Source: Pseudarthrobacter defluvii
GTDB taxonomy: Bacteria > Actinomycetota > Actinomycetes > Actinomycetales > Micrococcaceae
Assembly (NCBI RefSeq): GCF_030816725.1
Contig: NZ_JAUSYG010000001.1
Location: forward strand, 1,736,001-1,800,000
Direction of reading: 5' to 3'
Length of the DNA stretch: 64,000 bases
How positions within the stretch are numbered: the stretch's first letter is position 1; each line of letters begins with the position of its first letter. The translations under genes and the position numbers were made by a program. Under the pieces are notes generated by a model, which was given only the letters and a program-made list of their open reading frames with translations, was not told the origin of the DNA and did no database searches. This document shows positions 38,139 through 46,119 of the stretch, one piece after another.

Positions 38139-38408
38139 CTAGGCGGCGCCGACCGAGCCGAGCCTGCGAGCGCCGCGTCGGACGGTGTAGCGCGGGTGTG
38201 CGGAAGCGAGGTGGACGCCGGGCGGATGCGGCACCACGTCACGGATCAGGCCGGTGCCCGCGCATTCACGCACTTCTGCTATAGCTGCAGCGGCCGCCTG
38301 TTTGTCGGTGAACTGTCCGGAAACTGCCAGGACATGCCCATCGGGCATCACGAGCCGGAACCGAATCTGTGAATCATCATCGACAAACAGTTCGAACGTA
38401 CCTGCCAT
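38139..38408 (-). CDS. YegP-like DUF1508 protein
   Basis: 89 residues from ATG 38408: MAGTFELFVDDDSQIRFRLV, then GQFTDKQAAAAAIAEVRECAG. This is the single-repeat YegP/DUF1508 pattern (F-x-L..D..G.....SE.Y..k..A...I..V), with a basic C-terminal tail RRGARRLGS. A GGAG lies ten bases upstream. A perfect DosR-like palindrome is 148 bases before the start, so it may belong to the hypoxia regulon. Biochemical role unknown. Confidence 0.78.
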   Translation of the reverse strand: MAGTFELFVDDDSQIRFRLVMPDGHVLAVSGQFTDKQAAAAAIAEVRECAGTGLIRDVVPHPPGVHLASAHPRYTVRRGARRLGSVGAA

Positions 38409-38552
38409 ATGCCTTGTTCTCCTCAATTGTCCTGCCTCGGTTGGTGAGGCTGCATGCGGTGCCGGGATGCGGCACAGCAGACCCAGGGCGCGCGACCCCA
38501 TCGTCGTGCACCATCTGACCTAAACCACCATCTCAAAGCATCCGGCCGACTT

Positions 38553-39296
38553 TTAGGGACCAAGGTCCCTGGTCGCCTTCACAGGGGATTTAGCCTCCAC
38601 CCGCGACAGGCGGATCAACGTAATTCCGGTGGCGATGAACCATGCCCACAGCAGGATTCCGTAGCCCCAATAGAATTCGGGGGCCGCGTGGCGGAGGACC
38701 TCGCTGATCACCCCCAGGGCTCCGGTGCCAATGCCGAGCCACGCCAGGTATTGCGGGAAGGGCGCCTCCTTCATGAGCATTGCCAGTCCCATCAGGAGAA
38801 TCCCGAGGGCGGAGAGGGCCCCAACGATGGCAGGTGTGTTGTTCTCGGCAATGATGGCCTCAGCGGCGGTGGCGTAAGCGCGGCGTTCATCATCCGTTCC
38901 GGCGGCCAGGTAACGGTCGCTGAGATAGACCAGGTTGAGGGAGCCGCGGCTGCTGACGGGGACGGCCAGCAGGAGCGCCCAAGGCAGGGCGCCGAAAACC
39001 AGCGCTATCAGGGGCAGGCTTTTCCGGAAGGGCAGGAGCGCCACGAAGAGGGCTGTGAAAACCAGGACCGGGAGGATGTTCGGCAGGATCCACAGGATCT
39101 GCTCGGCCACGTAGCCTGCCTTGTTAGCGGCAATGAACTCCAGGGTGGCAGCACCGCCGTGTACCGGCGGGGGAGCCACGAAGTCGAGCACCAGGGCCGC
39201 GATCAACAGGAGGACAAACAGGACCGACGACGCTCCCGCGGTGAGATAGAGGAGCCCCCAGCCTTCCCGGACCGGAGGCGAAGACTGCCTGGTCAT
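38553..39296 (-). CDS. DUF4386-like membrane protein
   Basis: 247 residues with about six transmembrane helices, beginning REGWGLLYLTAGASSVLFVL and including LWILPNILPVLVFTALFVAL. The acidic loop AAGTDDERRAYATAAEAIIA lies near 140. It resembles the protein at 12068-12784 in layout. The divergent box at 39377 lies 81 bases upstream. Function unknown. Confidence 0.75.
   Translation of the reverse strand: MTRQSSPPVREGWGLLYLTAGASSVLFVLLLIAALVLDFVAPPPVHGGAATLEFIAANKAGYVAEQILWILPNILPVLVFTALFVALLPFRKSLPLIALVFGALPWALLLAVPVSSRGSLNLVYLSDRYLAAGTDDERRAYATAAEAIIAENNTPAIVGALSALGILLMGLAMLMKEAPFPQYLAWLGIGTGALGVISEVLRHAAPEFYWGYGILLWAWFIATGITLIRLSRVEAKSPVKATRDLGP
38556..38569 (-). promoter_or_regulatory. DosR-like box, best palindrome in the window
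   Basis: GGGACCAAGGTCCC; with flanks, AGGGACC-AA-GGTCCCT has fully complementary 7-bp arms. It overlaps the stop codon of the DUF4386 gene and precedes the DUF1508 gene by 148 bases. Confidence 0.7.
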
Positions 39297-39376
39297 GGCT
39301 GGAAGCCTGCCATCCGGCTGCCGGGAGAGGTAGTGCCATTAGGCCCGGCCGGCCATGCTCCGTCACCGCTGCATCG

Positions 39377-39390
39377 GTGACCAAGGGCCC
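39377..39390. promoter_or_regulatory. DosR-like box between divergent genes
   Basis: GTGACCAAGGGCCC, one mismatch in each arm relative to GGGACCnnGGTCCC. It is 81 bases from the DUF4386 start and 69 bases from the small + strand gene, so it could serve either. Confidence 0.5.
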
Positions 39391-39458
39391 TGGTTCTTGA
39401 CGCTGCTCCGTGGCAGACTGCCGCTTTGAACACCGATTGCATTTCCCGGGAGGAAGCG

Positions 39459-39812
39459 ATGTCGGCAAATGACCCGCGGCCAGGCCGTGGCACAGAGGAG
39501 CGGTTGCGGATAGAGCTGGAGGACGCCGCATCGGTGAAGTGGTGGGCCCGGATTTTGTACACCCTCGGCTCGCAGTACGGTCGCACGCAGCTCCGGTTCG
39601 TCGGCAAGACGGAGGACGGCCGCAGGCTCTATGTCAGCGACACCTTCCCGGGGCCACCCCTGAACGCCACACCTCCCGCAGAAGCCTGGGCTCCAGGCCT
39701 GCAGGCGAGCCTGAGCCGGTTGCGCGAGGAGATCGCCCGCGACGGCTGGTCGGAAAACAGCCAGGGGACGCAGCCCTGGGAGCTCACCTTCAGCCGCCGC
39801 AGGGTTGGGTAG
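39459..39812 (+). CDS. Hypothetical protein of the hypoxia island
   Basis: 117 residues from ATG 39459 with GGAGGA close upstream (a start at 39426 has none). Soluble, with Arg/Glu-rich helices (RGTEERLRIELEDAASVKWW) and a second half LSRLREEIARDGWSENSQG. I know no family. It is preceded by a DosR-like box and converges on the GyrI-like gene with a six-base gap. It is a candidate small effector of the regulon. Confidence 0.68.
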   Translation: MSANDPRPGRGTEERLRIELEDAASVKWWARILYTLGSQYGRTQLRFVGKTEDGRRLYVSDTFPGPPLNATPPAEAWAPGLQASLSRLREEIARDGWSENSQGTQPWELTFSRRRVG

Positions 39813-39818
39813 CCGCCC

Positions 39819-40289
39819 TCACACGACCGGCCAAACCACCCTGGTCTGCCAGGTTGAAGGATCCGGCTGCTGTTCCGGATCAGTCAGGTAGTACTCCCAC
39901 ATGCTGTCGGCAGGGGTTAAGCCGTCAGCTTTCATGCGTTCCCTGATGGCGTCGTACGTGGTGCCCAGAGTGTCATAAGGACCGGTGTGGACGGCTTCGA
40001 AAGCCTCCGCATCCGGCAGCACTCCGCTGGCCACTTCCCCTGTCCCCTGGAAGTTCCCGGCAACAGGGAACCCGGCTTCGACGTCCACCGTTTCGCCCGG
40101 CATCCCGTGGTAGCGCGCGAACGGCGGCCCGGCCGGGCTGGCGCCCTGCATCTGGACCGCGGCCATCACGGCACCTAAGGCGCGGCCAAAGAAGCTTGGC
40201 AGCGCGTCCATGGGGACCTGTTCACGCACGACGGCGACAGCTTGCTCGGTGATATGGATCTTGTGCGGCTCCTGGCCGTTTTCGCTCAT
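39819..40289 (-). CDS. GyrI-like small-molecule-binding protein
   Basis: 156 residues. The fold pattern of the AraC effector-binding/GyrI domain is visible: VAVVREQVPMDALPSFFGRA, FARYHGMPGETVDVEAGFPV, AFEAVHTGPYDTLGTTYDAI and a final MWEYYLTDP. Such stand-alone domains bind hydrophobic or cationic ligands. A good DosR-like box lies 36 bases before the ATG. Confidence 0.85.
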   Translation of the reverse strand: MSENGQEPHKIHITEQAVAVVREQVPMDALPSFFGRALGAVMAAVQMQGASPAGPPFARYHGMPGETVDVEAGFPVAGNFQGTGEVASGVLPDAEAFEAVHTGPYDTLGTTYDAIRERMKADGLTPADSMWEYYLTDPEQQPDPSTWQTRVVWPVV

Positions 40290-40324
40290 GGCATCAGCCT
40301 TGCCATTCCAACAACAGACGGACA

Positions 40325-40338
40325 GGGCCGTAGGACCC
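40325..40338 (-). promoter_or_regulatory. DosR-like box upstream of the GyrI-like gene
   Basis: GGGCCGTAGGACCC, flanked by A and T to give AGGG...CCCT. It begins 36 bases before the start codon of the GyrI-like gene. Confidence 0.6.
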
Positions 40339-40349
40339 TGGCAGGCAGG

Positions 40350-40718
40350 TCAACCTGCGGCATTGTAGGCTTCGCGCATCCAGTCCTGGACCTCGGCGTC
40401 GAGCTGGTTGCCGTCAGTGAGTTCCAGGTGATGCATCCACGTGCCTGGTGAAGGATGGACGATCTGTTTGAAACGAGGGGAGTCCAGGTTCCGCGGCAGC
40501 GCCAGGGACAGCACAAGCGGAATGGAGGATTTCACATAGAGTCCGGGCCGCCAAAGGTACGCGAACCCGCGGCGCCGGCGAAAGGAGATTTGGCTCCTGC
40601 CTACCCTTATTTCATGGGGTCCCAGGCCGGCCGCCATCCGCTCCGCCGCCTCGTAGAGACCACGCGCCGCAAGTGCTCCGTCGAAGTACCGGTCCACCGC
40701 CAACTGCTGCACCGTCAA
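40350..40718 (-). CDS. DUF5655-like protein
   Basis: About 122 residues from TTG 40718 or 120 from GTG 40712. RFKQIVHPSPGTWMHHLEL and FAYLWRPGLYVKSSIPLVLS fit the DUF5655 family. The 5' end lies in a 31-bp tandem repeat (40701-40761), so the true start may have been altered by the duplication; no ribosome site is visible. It lies upstream of the GyrI-like gene on the same strand. Confidence 0.75.
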   Translation of the reverse strand: MTVQQLAVDRYFDGALAARGLYEAAERMAAGLGPHEIRVGRSQISFRRRRGFAYLWRPGLYVKSSIPLVLSLALPRNLDSPRFKQIVHPSPGTWMHHLELTDGNQLDAEVQDWMREAYNAAG

Positions 40719-40761
40719 ACTGCTGCATCCTCCACTGCTGCACCTTCAAACTGCTTGCACC
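40701..40761. repeat. Imperfect 31-bp tandem duplication
   Basis: Two adjacent copies, 40701-40730 and 40732-40761, both reading close to CACTGCTGCACC(G/T)TCAAACTGCT. They differ at a few positions. The first copy contains the start of the DUF5655 gene on the minus strand. Confidence 0.7.
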
Positions 40762-40879
40762 GGCCGTTGCCGTCCCAGGCCTTGCCGGTGCTGATCGTAA
40801 CGACTTCCGTGCGACGCTCCAGGTTGCCCGGCGGGAGGCTTGCCCCTCAACCTTCCGGCGGAATCGGCTGCCGCGGGCA

Positions 40880-40930
40880 GGGCCGAAGGTCATGTGGTGG
40901 GGAGGAGGCAACGGCCGGGGCCAAATGCCC
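40880..40930 (+). promoter_or_regulatory. Two DosR-like boxes upstream of the TPC-type ATPase
   Basis: GGGCCGAAGGTCAT (40880-40893) and GGGGCCAAATGCCC (40917-40930), centres 37 bp apart, the second 77 bp before ATG 41008. The first is identical to the box at 62194. Confidence 0.65.
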
Positions 40931-41007
40931 TAGCCCGCCCGACGGCGTCGGGGTAGTTTCAGTTCCATGTGCGATGACCGTTACCGCTCCATCCCGAAGG
41001 CTCCTGG

Positions 41008-42978
41008 ATGAGGAAGCAGGCGTCCCCGCCTACGGCACCCCGTGGGCTCCCCGGCCTCGATGAAGGGGAACCCGCCGGCTCTCCCGTGGAAAAGGCCTGG
41101 GGCTTCCTCAGGCGGTATCCCGTCGTCGCCCTGACCTGCCTGGTGCTGGTGGCCACGTTGGTGCTGGTGCAGTTCGGCTTGGGGGTGCAGGTCCGCATCC
41201 TCGCGTCGGCCTACGCCGCCGTCATTGTGGTGGCACGGGCTGCCGGCATGGTCCGGTCGTTGCGTGAGGGACGCTGGGGCATCGACCTTTTGGCACTGAT
41301 GGCCATTGCCAGCACTGTGGCGGTGGGCGAGTACCTCGCTGCCCTGGTGGTGATCCTGATGCTCACCGGCGGGGAAGCGTTGGAAAACTTTGCCCAGGGA
41401 CGCGCAGCACGGGAACTGCGGTCCCTGCTGGACCGGGCTCCCCGCTTTGCCCACCGCGAGGAAGCCGGAGCGGTGCTCGTCGATACGCCGATCGGCGAGG
41501 TGGCGCCGGGCGACGTACTGGTGGTCCGCCCGTCCGAACTGGTGCCGGTCGATGGCGAACTCCTGTCCGATGCAGCGACCCTGGATGAGTCATCGTTGAC
41601 GGGCGAAAGCCTGCCGGTGGAACGCACCCGTGGGGAACAGCTGCTCAGCGGCGCGGTGAACGGCGTGGCGGCCATCCGGATGCGGGCGGCTGCCACTGCC
41701 GCTGACTCGCAGTACAGCCGCATCATCGCCCTGGTGGAAGAGGCCTCCAACAGCCGCGCTCCGGTGGTCCGGCTGGCCGACCGCTACGCCGTGCCGTTCA
41801 CCATCCTGGCCCTGGTCATGGCAGGCACTGCCTGGTTCCTGTCGGGCGAGGCACTGCGGTTTGCCCAGGTCCTTGTGGTGGCCACGCCCTGCCCGCTCCT
41901 GATCGCGGCACCGGTGGCATTCCTGGCCGGCACCAGCCAGGCGGCGCACAAGGGCATCATCATCAAGAACACCAGGACGCTTGAGCAGCTGGCAAAGGCT
42001 CAGTCGGCTGTCTTCGACAAAACCGGCACCCTTACGTCCGGGCGTCCGGTCCTTGATGAGATCAGGGTGGCGCCGGGCCACGGGGAGACGCTGGGCAGCC
42101 AAAGAATCCTGCAGCTGGCGGCCTCCGCCGAGCAATACTCCTCGCACGTGCTGGCAGCCTCGGTCATTGAAGCCGCCAACGAACGCGGCCTTGATCTCCT
42201 GCCTGTACAGCAGGCGACGGAAAGCGCCACCCACGGCGTGGAGGCCGTCTGCGGCGGCCACAAGGTGGTGGTGGGTAAAGCAGGCCTGGTCCGCAGCTCA
42301 TCGACCGGATTCCGGGAGGCCGCGGTCCGCAGCGGCCAGCTGGCCGTCCACGTGGCAGTTGACGGCGAATATGCCGGCGCCCTGATCATGAAGGATCCGT
42401 TGCGGGGCAATGCGGTGGACACCCTCGCGCGCCTGCACAACCTCGGCGTCCGGAACACCATGCTCTTGACGGGGGACGCCCACGCAACAGCCGCGCATAT
42501 TGCCGAGGAAGCAGGGATTGGCCGCGTCCAGGCGGAATGCCTTCCCGAGGACAAGGTCAACACCGTTGCTGCCCTGGCGGAACGGCCGGTCCTGATGGTG
42601 GGCGACGGCGTGAATGACGCTCCCGTCCTGGCCGCTGCCGATGTTGGCATCGCCATGGGGGCCAAGGGTGCCACGGCCGCGAGTGAGTCGGCGGACGTGG
42701 TGATCATGCTCGATGACCTGTCCAAGGTGGCCCAGGCCGTAGCCATCGGGAAGCGGACAGTGGCCGTTGCCCTGGTAAGTATCTGGACGGGAATCGGTCT
42801 CAGCCTGGTCCTGATGGCCATAGCAATGACCGGATACATTCCCGCGGTAGCCGGTGCGCTCCTCCAGGAACTGGTTGACCTGGCCACCATCCTCAACGGC
42901 CTCCGGGCACTGCGTGGCGCTGATAAGAAAGACGGTGGCGACCGGAATCCGGCGCCGCGGGGGCTGCCGGCGGCATGA
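41008..42978 (+). CDS. P1B-type metal ATPase with TPC motif
   Basis: 656 residues. Membrane helices flank TGES near 198, the ion-site helix VVATPCPLLIAAPVAF (TPC near 293-295), phosphorylation site DKTGT with Asp near 337 and GDGVNDAP near 531. No N-terminal metal-binding domain is present. TPC is the signature of the P1B-5 subgroup linked to nickel and iron; those proteins often end in a hemerythrin domain, which this one lacks, though a separate hemerythrin gene is at 56504. The usual HP pair of P1B enzymes reads SSHVLA here, Val for Pro. First gene of a four-gene unit behind two DosR-like boxes. Confidence 0.9.
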   Translation: MRKQASPPTAPRGLPGLDEGEPAGSPVEKAWGFLRRYPVVALTCLVLVATLVLVQFGLGVQVRILASAYAAVIVVARAAGMVRSLREGRWGIDLLALMAIASTVAVGEYLAALVVILMLTGGEALENFAQGRAARELRSLLDRAPRFAHREEAGAVLVDTPIGEVAPGDVLVVRPSELVPVDGELLSDAATLDESSLTGESLPVERTRGEQLLSGAVNGVAAIRMRAAATAADSQYSRIIALVEEASNSRAPVVRLADRYAVPFTILALVMAGTAWFLSGEALRFAQVLVVATPCPLLIAAPVAFLAGTSQAAHKGIIIKNTRTLEQLAKAQSAVFDKTGTLTSGRPVLDEIRVAPGHGETLGSQRILQLAASAEQYSSHVLAASVIEAANERGLDLLPVQQATESATHGVEAVCGGHKVVVGKAGLVRSSSTGFREAAVRSGQLAVHVAVDGEYAGALIMKDPLRGNAVDTLARLHNLGVRNTMLLTGDAHATAAHIAEEAGIGRVQAECLPEDKVNTVAALAERPVLMVGDGVNDAPVLAAADVGIAMGAKGATAASESADVVIMLDDLSKVAQAVAIGKRTVAVALVSIWTGIGLSLVLMAIAMTGYIPAVAGALLQELVDLATILNGLRALRGADKKDGGDRNPAPRGLPAA

Positions 42979-42988
42979 CTTTTGGCCC
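42975..42988 (+). promoter_or_regulatory. DosR-like box upstream of the single-domain USP
   Basis: On the minus strand it reads GGGCCAAAAGTCAT. It overlaps the stop of the ATPase gene and is centred 43 bp before the USP start, a normal activator distance. Confidence 0.6.
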
Positions 42989-43024
42989 TTCCCAGCGCCG
43001 CGTGCAGCCGGGATCGTGGTGTCC

Positions 43025-43486
43025 ATGAACGCAGAAACAGGGGTCAAGCCCGTCATCGTGGGTGTGGACGGGTCCGAATACTCCTCCGCAGCCCTCCGCT
43101 ACGCGGGCACGCTGGCAGCCCGCCTTGGCGCCCGGCTCGAAGTCATCTCATGCGTGGGGATGCCGGACTACCTTGTGATGTCGCGCCTGGAAGGGGCGGA
43201 CCGGCAATTCACCGCCCGGCTTGAGGACGCTGCCGGGCGGCTGGTGGAGGATGCCCTGGGCCGGGCGTTTTCCGGTGAACGGCCGGAAAACATCGACGTG
43301 AGCATCAAGTTCGGGCCGCCGGCAAAGGTGCTGGTGGAGGAGAGCCGGCGGGCGCAGATGCTGGTGGTCGGGCGGCACGGCGAGGGCGGCCTGCTCAAGT
43401 CGTCCATGGGCTCGGTGAGCAAGGCCTGCGCGGCCCACTCCAACTGCCCCGTGCTCCTGGTTGGGCAGGAGGCGGACACTGTGTGA
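43025..43486 (+). CDS. Universal stress protein, single domain
   Basis: 153 residues from ATG 43025. PVIVGVDGSEYSSAALRYA at the N-terminus and the nucleotide loop VVGRHGEGGLLKSSMGSVS near 120 show an ATP-binding USP. The longer frame runs back into the ATPase gene. It overlaps the next ATPase gene by four bases (GTGTGA region). One of six USPs in the island. Confidence 0.92.
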   Translation: MNAETGVKPVIVGVDGSEYSSAALRYAGTLAARLGARLEVISCVGMPDYLVMSRLEGADRQFTARLEDAAGRLVEDALGRAFSGERPENIDVSIKFGPPAKVLVEESRRAQMLVVGRHGEGGLLKSSMGSVSKACAAHSNCPVLLVGQEADTV

Positions 43487-46044
43487 GGACCGCTGAGGGC
43501 CTCAGCTCTGAACGGGCCGCACAGCTCCTGAAGCAGGCAGGCCCCAACCAGCTGCCCGTGGAAAAATCCGTCCCGCAGTGGCGGAAGCTCTGGGGCGAGC
43601 TGACGCACTTCTTCGCCCTCATGCTGTGGTGCGCCGCCGGGCTGGCCTTCATCGCGGACATGCCGCAACTGGCGGTGGCGATCATCGTCGTCGTCCTTGT
43701 CAACGGGATATTCGCCCACATCCAGCAGGAACGTGCCCAGCACGCCGCCGCCCGGCTGCGGAGCCTGCTGCCCGCCGACGTGGTGGTCCGGCGGGACGGG
43801 AAGGTGCGCAAAGTCCACGCCAGTGAGCTGGTGGTCGGTGACGTGGTGCTGCTCGCAGCGGGCGACCGGGTGCCTGCGGACATGGTGCTGCTGTCAGCAT
43901 CCGCCTGTGCCGTTGATGAATCGATGCTGACGGGCGAAAGCGCTCCGGTGCCAAAAGCTGCGGGTGAACCGGCCTGGGGCGGCACTTTCCTGGTCAACGG
44001 TTACGGGGAAGCCGCCGTCTCGGCAACAGGTGCCGGGACCAGGCTTGCCGGCATCGCTGCCCTGACCAGCGGGGCGGTTGCTCCCCCCACGCCGCTGTCC
44101 CGGGAACTGCGCCGGATCGTCCGCGTCACCGCGGGCCTGGCGCTGGGCATCGCGGCGGTCTTCTTCCTGGCATCGCTGTTGGTGGGCTTTCAATGGCGCG
44201 ACTCATTCCTGTTTTCCATCGGCGTTGCGGTGGCGCTGGTCCCGGAGGGCCTGCTGCCCACCGTCACGCTGTCGCTGGCCATGGGGGCGCAGCGCATGGC
44301 GGCCCGCAACGGGCTGGTCCGCAACCTCGAAGCCGTGGAAACTTTGGGCTCAACCACCTTCATCTGCACCGACAAGACCGGCACCCTGACGCAGAACCGG
44401 ATGAACGCCGTCGAAGTCTTTACTTCCGAAGGGTCCGTCCAGGTGACAGGGGAGGGATATGCTCCCGACGCCGGCATTCACGGAACTGGGCTGGAAAAGG
44501 CGGCTGAGGCGGCGCTCGCAGCCCGTACCGCATCGCAGGGACGGGCCGAATTCCGTGACGGGCAGTGGCATGCGCAGGGCGACCCGATGGAAGCCGCCAT
44601 GGACGTCCTGGCCCGCAGGCTGACACACACCGAAGCCGGCGCCGCCCCCTGGCGCCGGTTGCCGTTCGATCCGGTGCGGCGCAGGGAATCTGCCCTCCTG
44701 GGGGCGGACCTGTTCTGCAAGGGGGCTCCCGAAACCGTGCTTCCGGTCTGTGAAGCCGTCCCGGGGCAGGTCAAGGAACAGGTGGAAGTCATGGCCTCAC
44801 GGGGGCTGCGCGTTCTTGCCGTGGCCCGGCGCCGGCTTCCGGGAGCTCCTGTTGCCTGGCAGTCCGCTCCGGCCCTGGAGCTTGAAACCGGCATGGAACT
44901 TTTGGGCCTGATCGGACTGCAGGATCCGCCCCGGGCGGATGTGGGGGATGTGATCCGCACAGCGCGGCAGGCGGGCCTGAGGGTGGCCATGGTCACCGGA
45001 GACCACCCGGCCACGGCGGCAGCGATCGCCCGGCAGATTGGCCTGACCGGGAACCCCGAATACGTGCTGGAAGGCGCTGACCTCCCGGCGGATGACCAAA
45101 TGCTCGGCGCGCTCCTGGACCGCGACGGAGTAGTGGTCAGCCGGGTCTCGCCGGAGCAAAAGCTGCGCGTGGCCAAGGCGCTGCAGGCCCGCGGGCATGT
45201 TGTGGCCATGACCGGCGACGGAGTCAACGACGGTCCTGCCCTCCGCGAAGCCGACATCGGGGTAGCCATGGGCCTCAGCGGAACCGATGTGGCACGGGAA
45301 GCCGCGGACCTGGTCCTCCTTGATGACCACTTCGGCACCATCGTGGCCGCCATCGAGCAGGGCAGGGCCACCTACGCCAACATCCACCGGTTCCTTACCT
45401 ACCACCTCACCGACAACGTGGCCGAATTGACCCCCTTTGTCATCTGGGCACTCTCCGGCGGCCAGTTCCCGCTTGCCCTGGGCGTCCTGCAAATCCTCGC
45501 CCTGGACATCGGCACCGACCTGCTGCCCGCCCTGGCCCTTGGTGCCGAGCCGCCCGGCAGGCGCATCCTGGCCCGCCCGCCCGAACGCCGGCACCTGATG
45601 GACCGGCAGCTGATGATCCGGGTCTTCTGCATCCTGGGCCCCGTGGAGGCCGCCATGGAGATGGCCGTGTTCTCGGCAGTCCTGGCGGACGGCGGATGGA
45701 ACCGGGGCGAGGTTCCGCAGGCAGGGCTGTTGATGGCTGCCTCCGGTGCCGCCTTCACCGCGGTCGTCCTGGGCCAGCTGGCCAACGCCTTCGCGTGCCG
45801 GAGTGCCACCGTGCCGCCCTGGAAGCTTGGCTGGGGGACCAACAGGCTCCTGGTATGGGCCGTTCTGGCTGAACTGGCCGTCCTTGCGGTATGCCTCTAT
45901 GTGCCCTCCCTCGCCACACTGCTGGGCCAGGCACCGCCGACCCCGATGGGTTTCCTGCTGGCGCTCCTCGCGGCCCCTGCGGTCCTGCTGGCGGACTGGA
46001 TCCACAAATCGGCCCGGGGGCGGCTGCGGCGGAACAGGCTGTAG
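43483..46044 (+). CDS. P2-type cation ATPase
   Basis: 853 residues from a GTG that overlaps the USP stop. Motifs: TGES near 149, ion-site helix VALVPEGLLPTVTLSLA near 251, DKTGT with Asp near 297 and GDGVNDGP near 577. PEGL places it with the P2 group (Ca, Na/K, H-type), not the heavy-metal P1B group. The C-terminal domain has six further helices. It lies between a USP and PEP synthase in a unit preceded by DosR-like boxes; the mycobacterial DosR regulon contains the P2 ATPase CtpF. Confidence 0.9.
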   Translation: MRTAEGLSSERAAQLLKQAGPNQLPVEKSVPQWRKLWGELTHFFALMLWCAAGLAFIADMPQLAVAIIVVVLVNGIFAHIQQERAQHAAARLRSLLPADVVVRRDGKVRKVHASELVVGDVVLLAAGDRVPADMVLLSASACAVDESMLTGESAPVPKAAGEPAWGGTFLVNGYGEAAVSATGAGTRLAGIAALTSGAVAPPTPLSRELRRIVRVTAGLALGIAAVFFLASLLVGFQWRDSFLFSIGVAVALVPEGLLPTVTLSLAMGAQRMAARNGLVRNLEAVETLGSTTFICTDKTGTLTQNRMNAVEVFTSEGSVQVTGEGYAPDAGIHGTGLEKAAEAALAARTASQGRAEFRDGQWHAQGDPMEAAMDVLARRLTHTEAGAAPWRRLPFDPVRRRESALLGADLFCKGAPETVLPVCEAVPGQVKEQVEVMASRGLRVLAVARRRLPGAPVAWQSAPALELETGMELLGLIGLQDPPRADVGDVIRTARQAGLRVAMVTGDHPATAAAIARQIGLTGNPEYVLEGADLPADDQMLGALLDRDGVVVSRVSPEQKLRVAKALQARGHVVAMTGDGVNDGPALREADIGVAMGLSGTDVAREAADLVLLDDHFGTIVAAIEQGRATYANIHRFLTYHLTDNVAELTPFVIWALSGGQFPLALGVLQILALDIGTDLLPALALGAEPPGRRILARPPERRHLMDRQLMIRVFCILGPVEAAMEMAVFSAVLADGGWNRGEVPQAGLLMAASGAAFTAVVLGQLANAFACRSATVPPWKLGWGTNRLLVWAVLAELAVLAVCLYVPSLATLLGQAPPTPMGFLLALLAAPAVLLADWIHKSARGRLRRNRL

Positions 46045-46070
46045 AAACCGCACTGGACGGTGCCGGAGCT

Positions 46071-46084
46071 GGGACCAAAGACTC
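46071..46084 (+). promoter_or_regulatory. DosR-like box upstream of PEP synthase
   Basis: GGGACCAAAGACTC, a strong left half and weaker right half, ending 35 bases before ATG 46120. It would allow PEP synthase to be induced apart from the upstream ATPase genes. Confidence 0.5.
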
Positions 46085-46119
46085 TGCATGCCCCGTCCCG
46101 CGGAGTCCAGAATCAAGCC

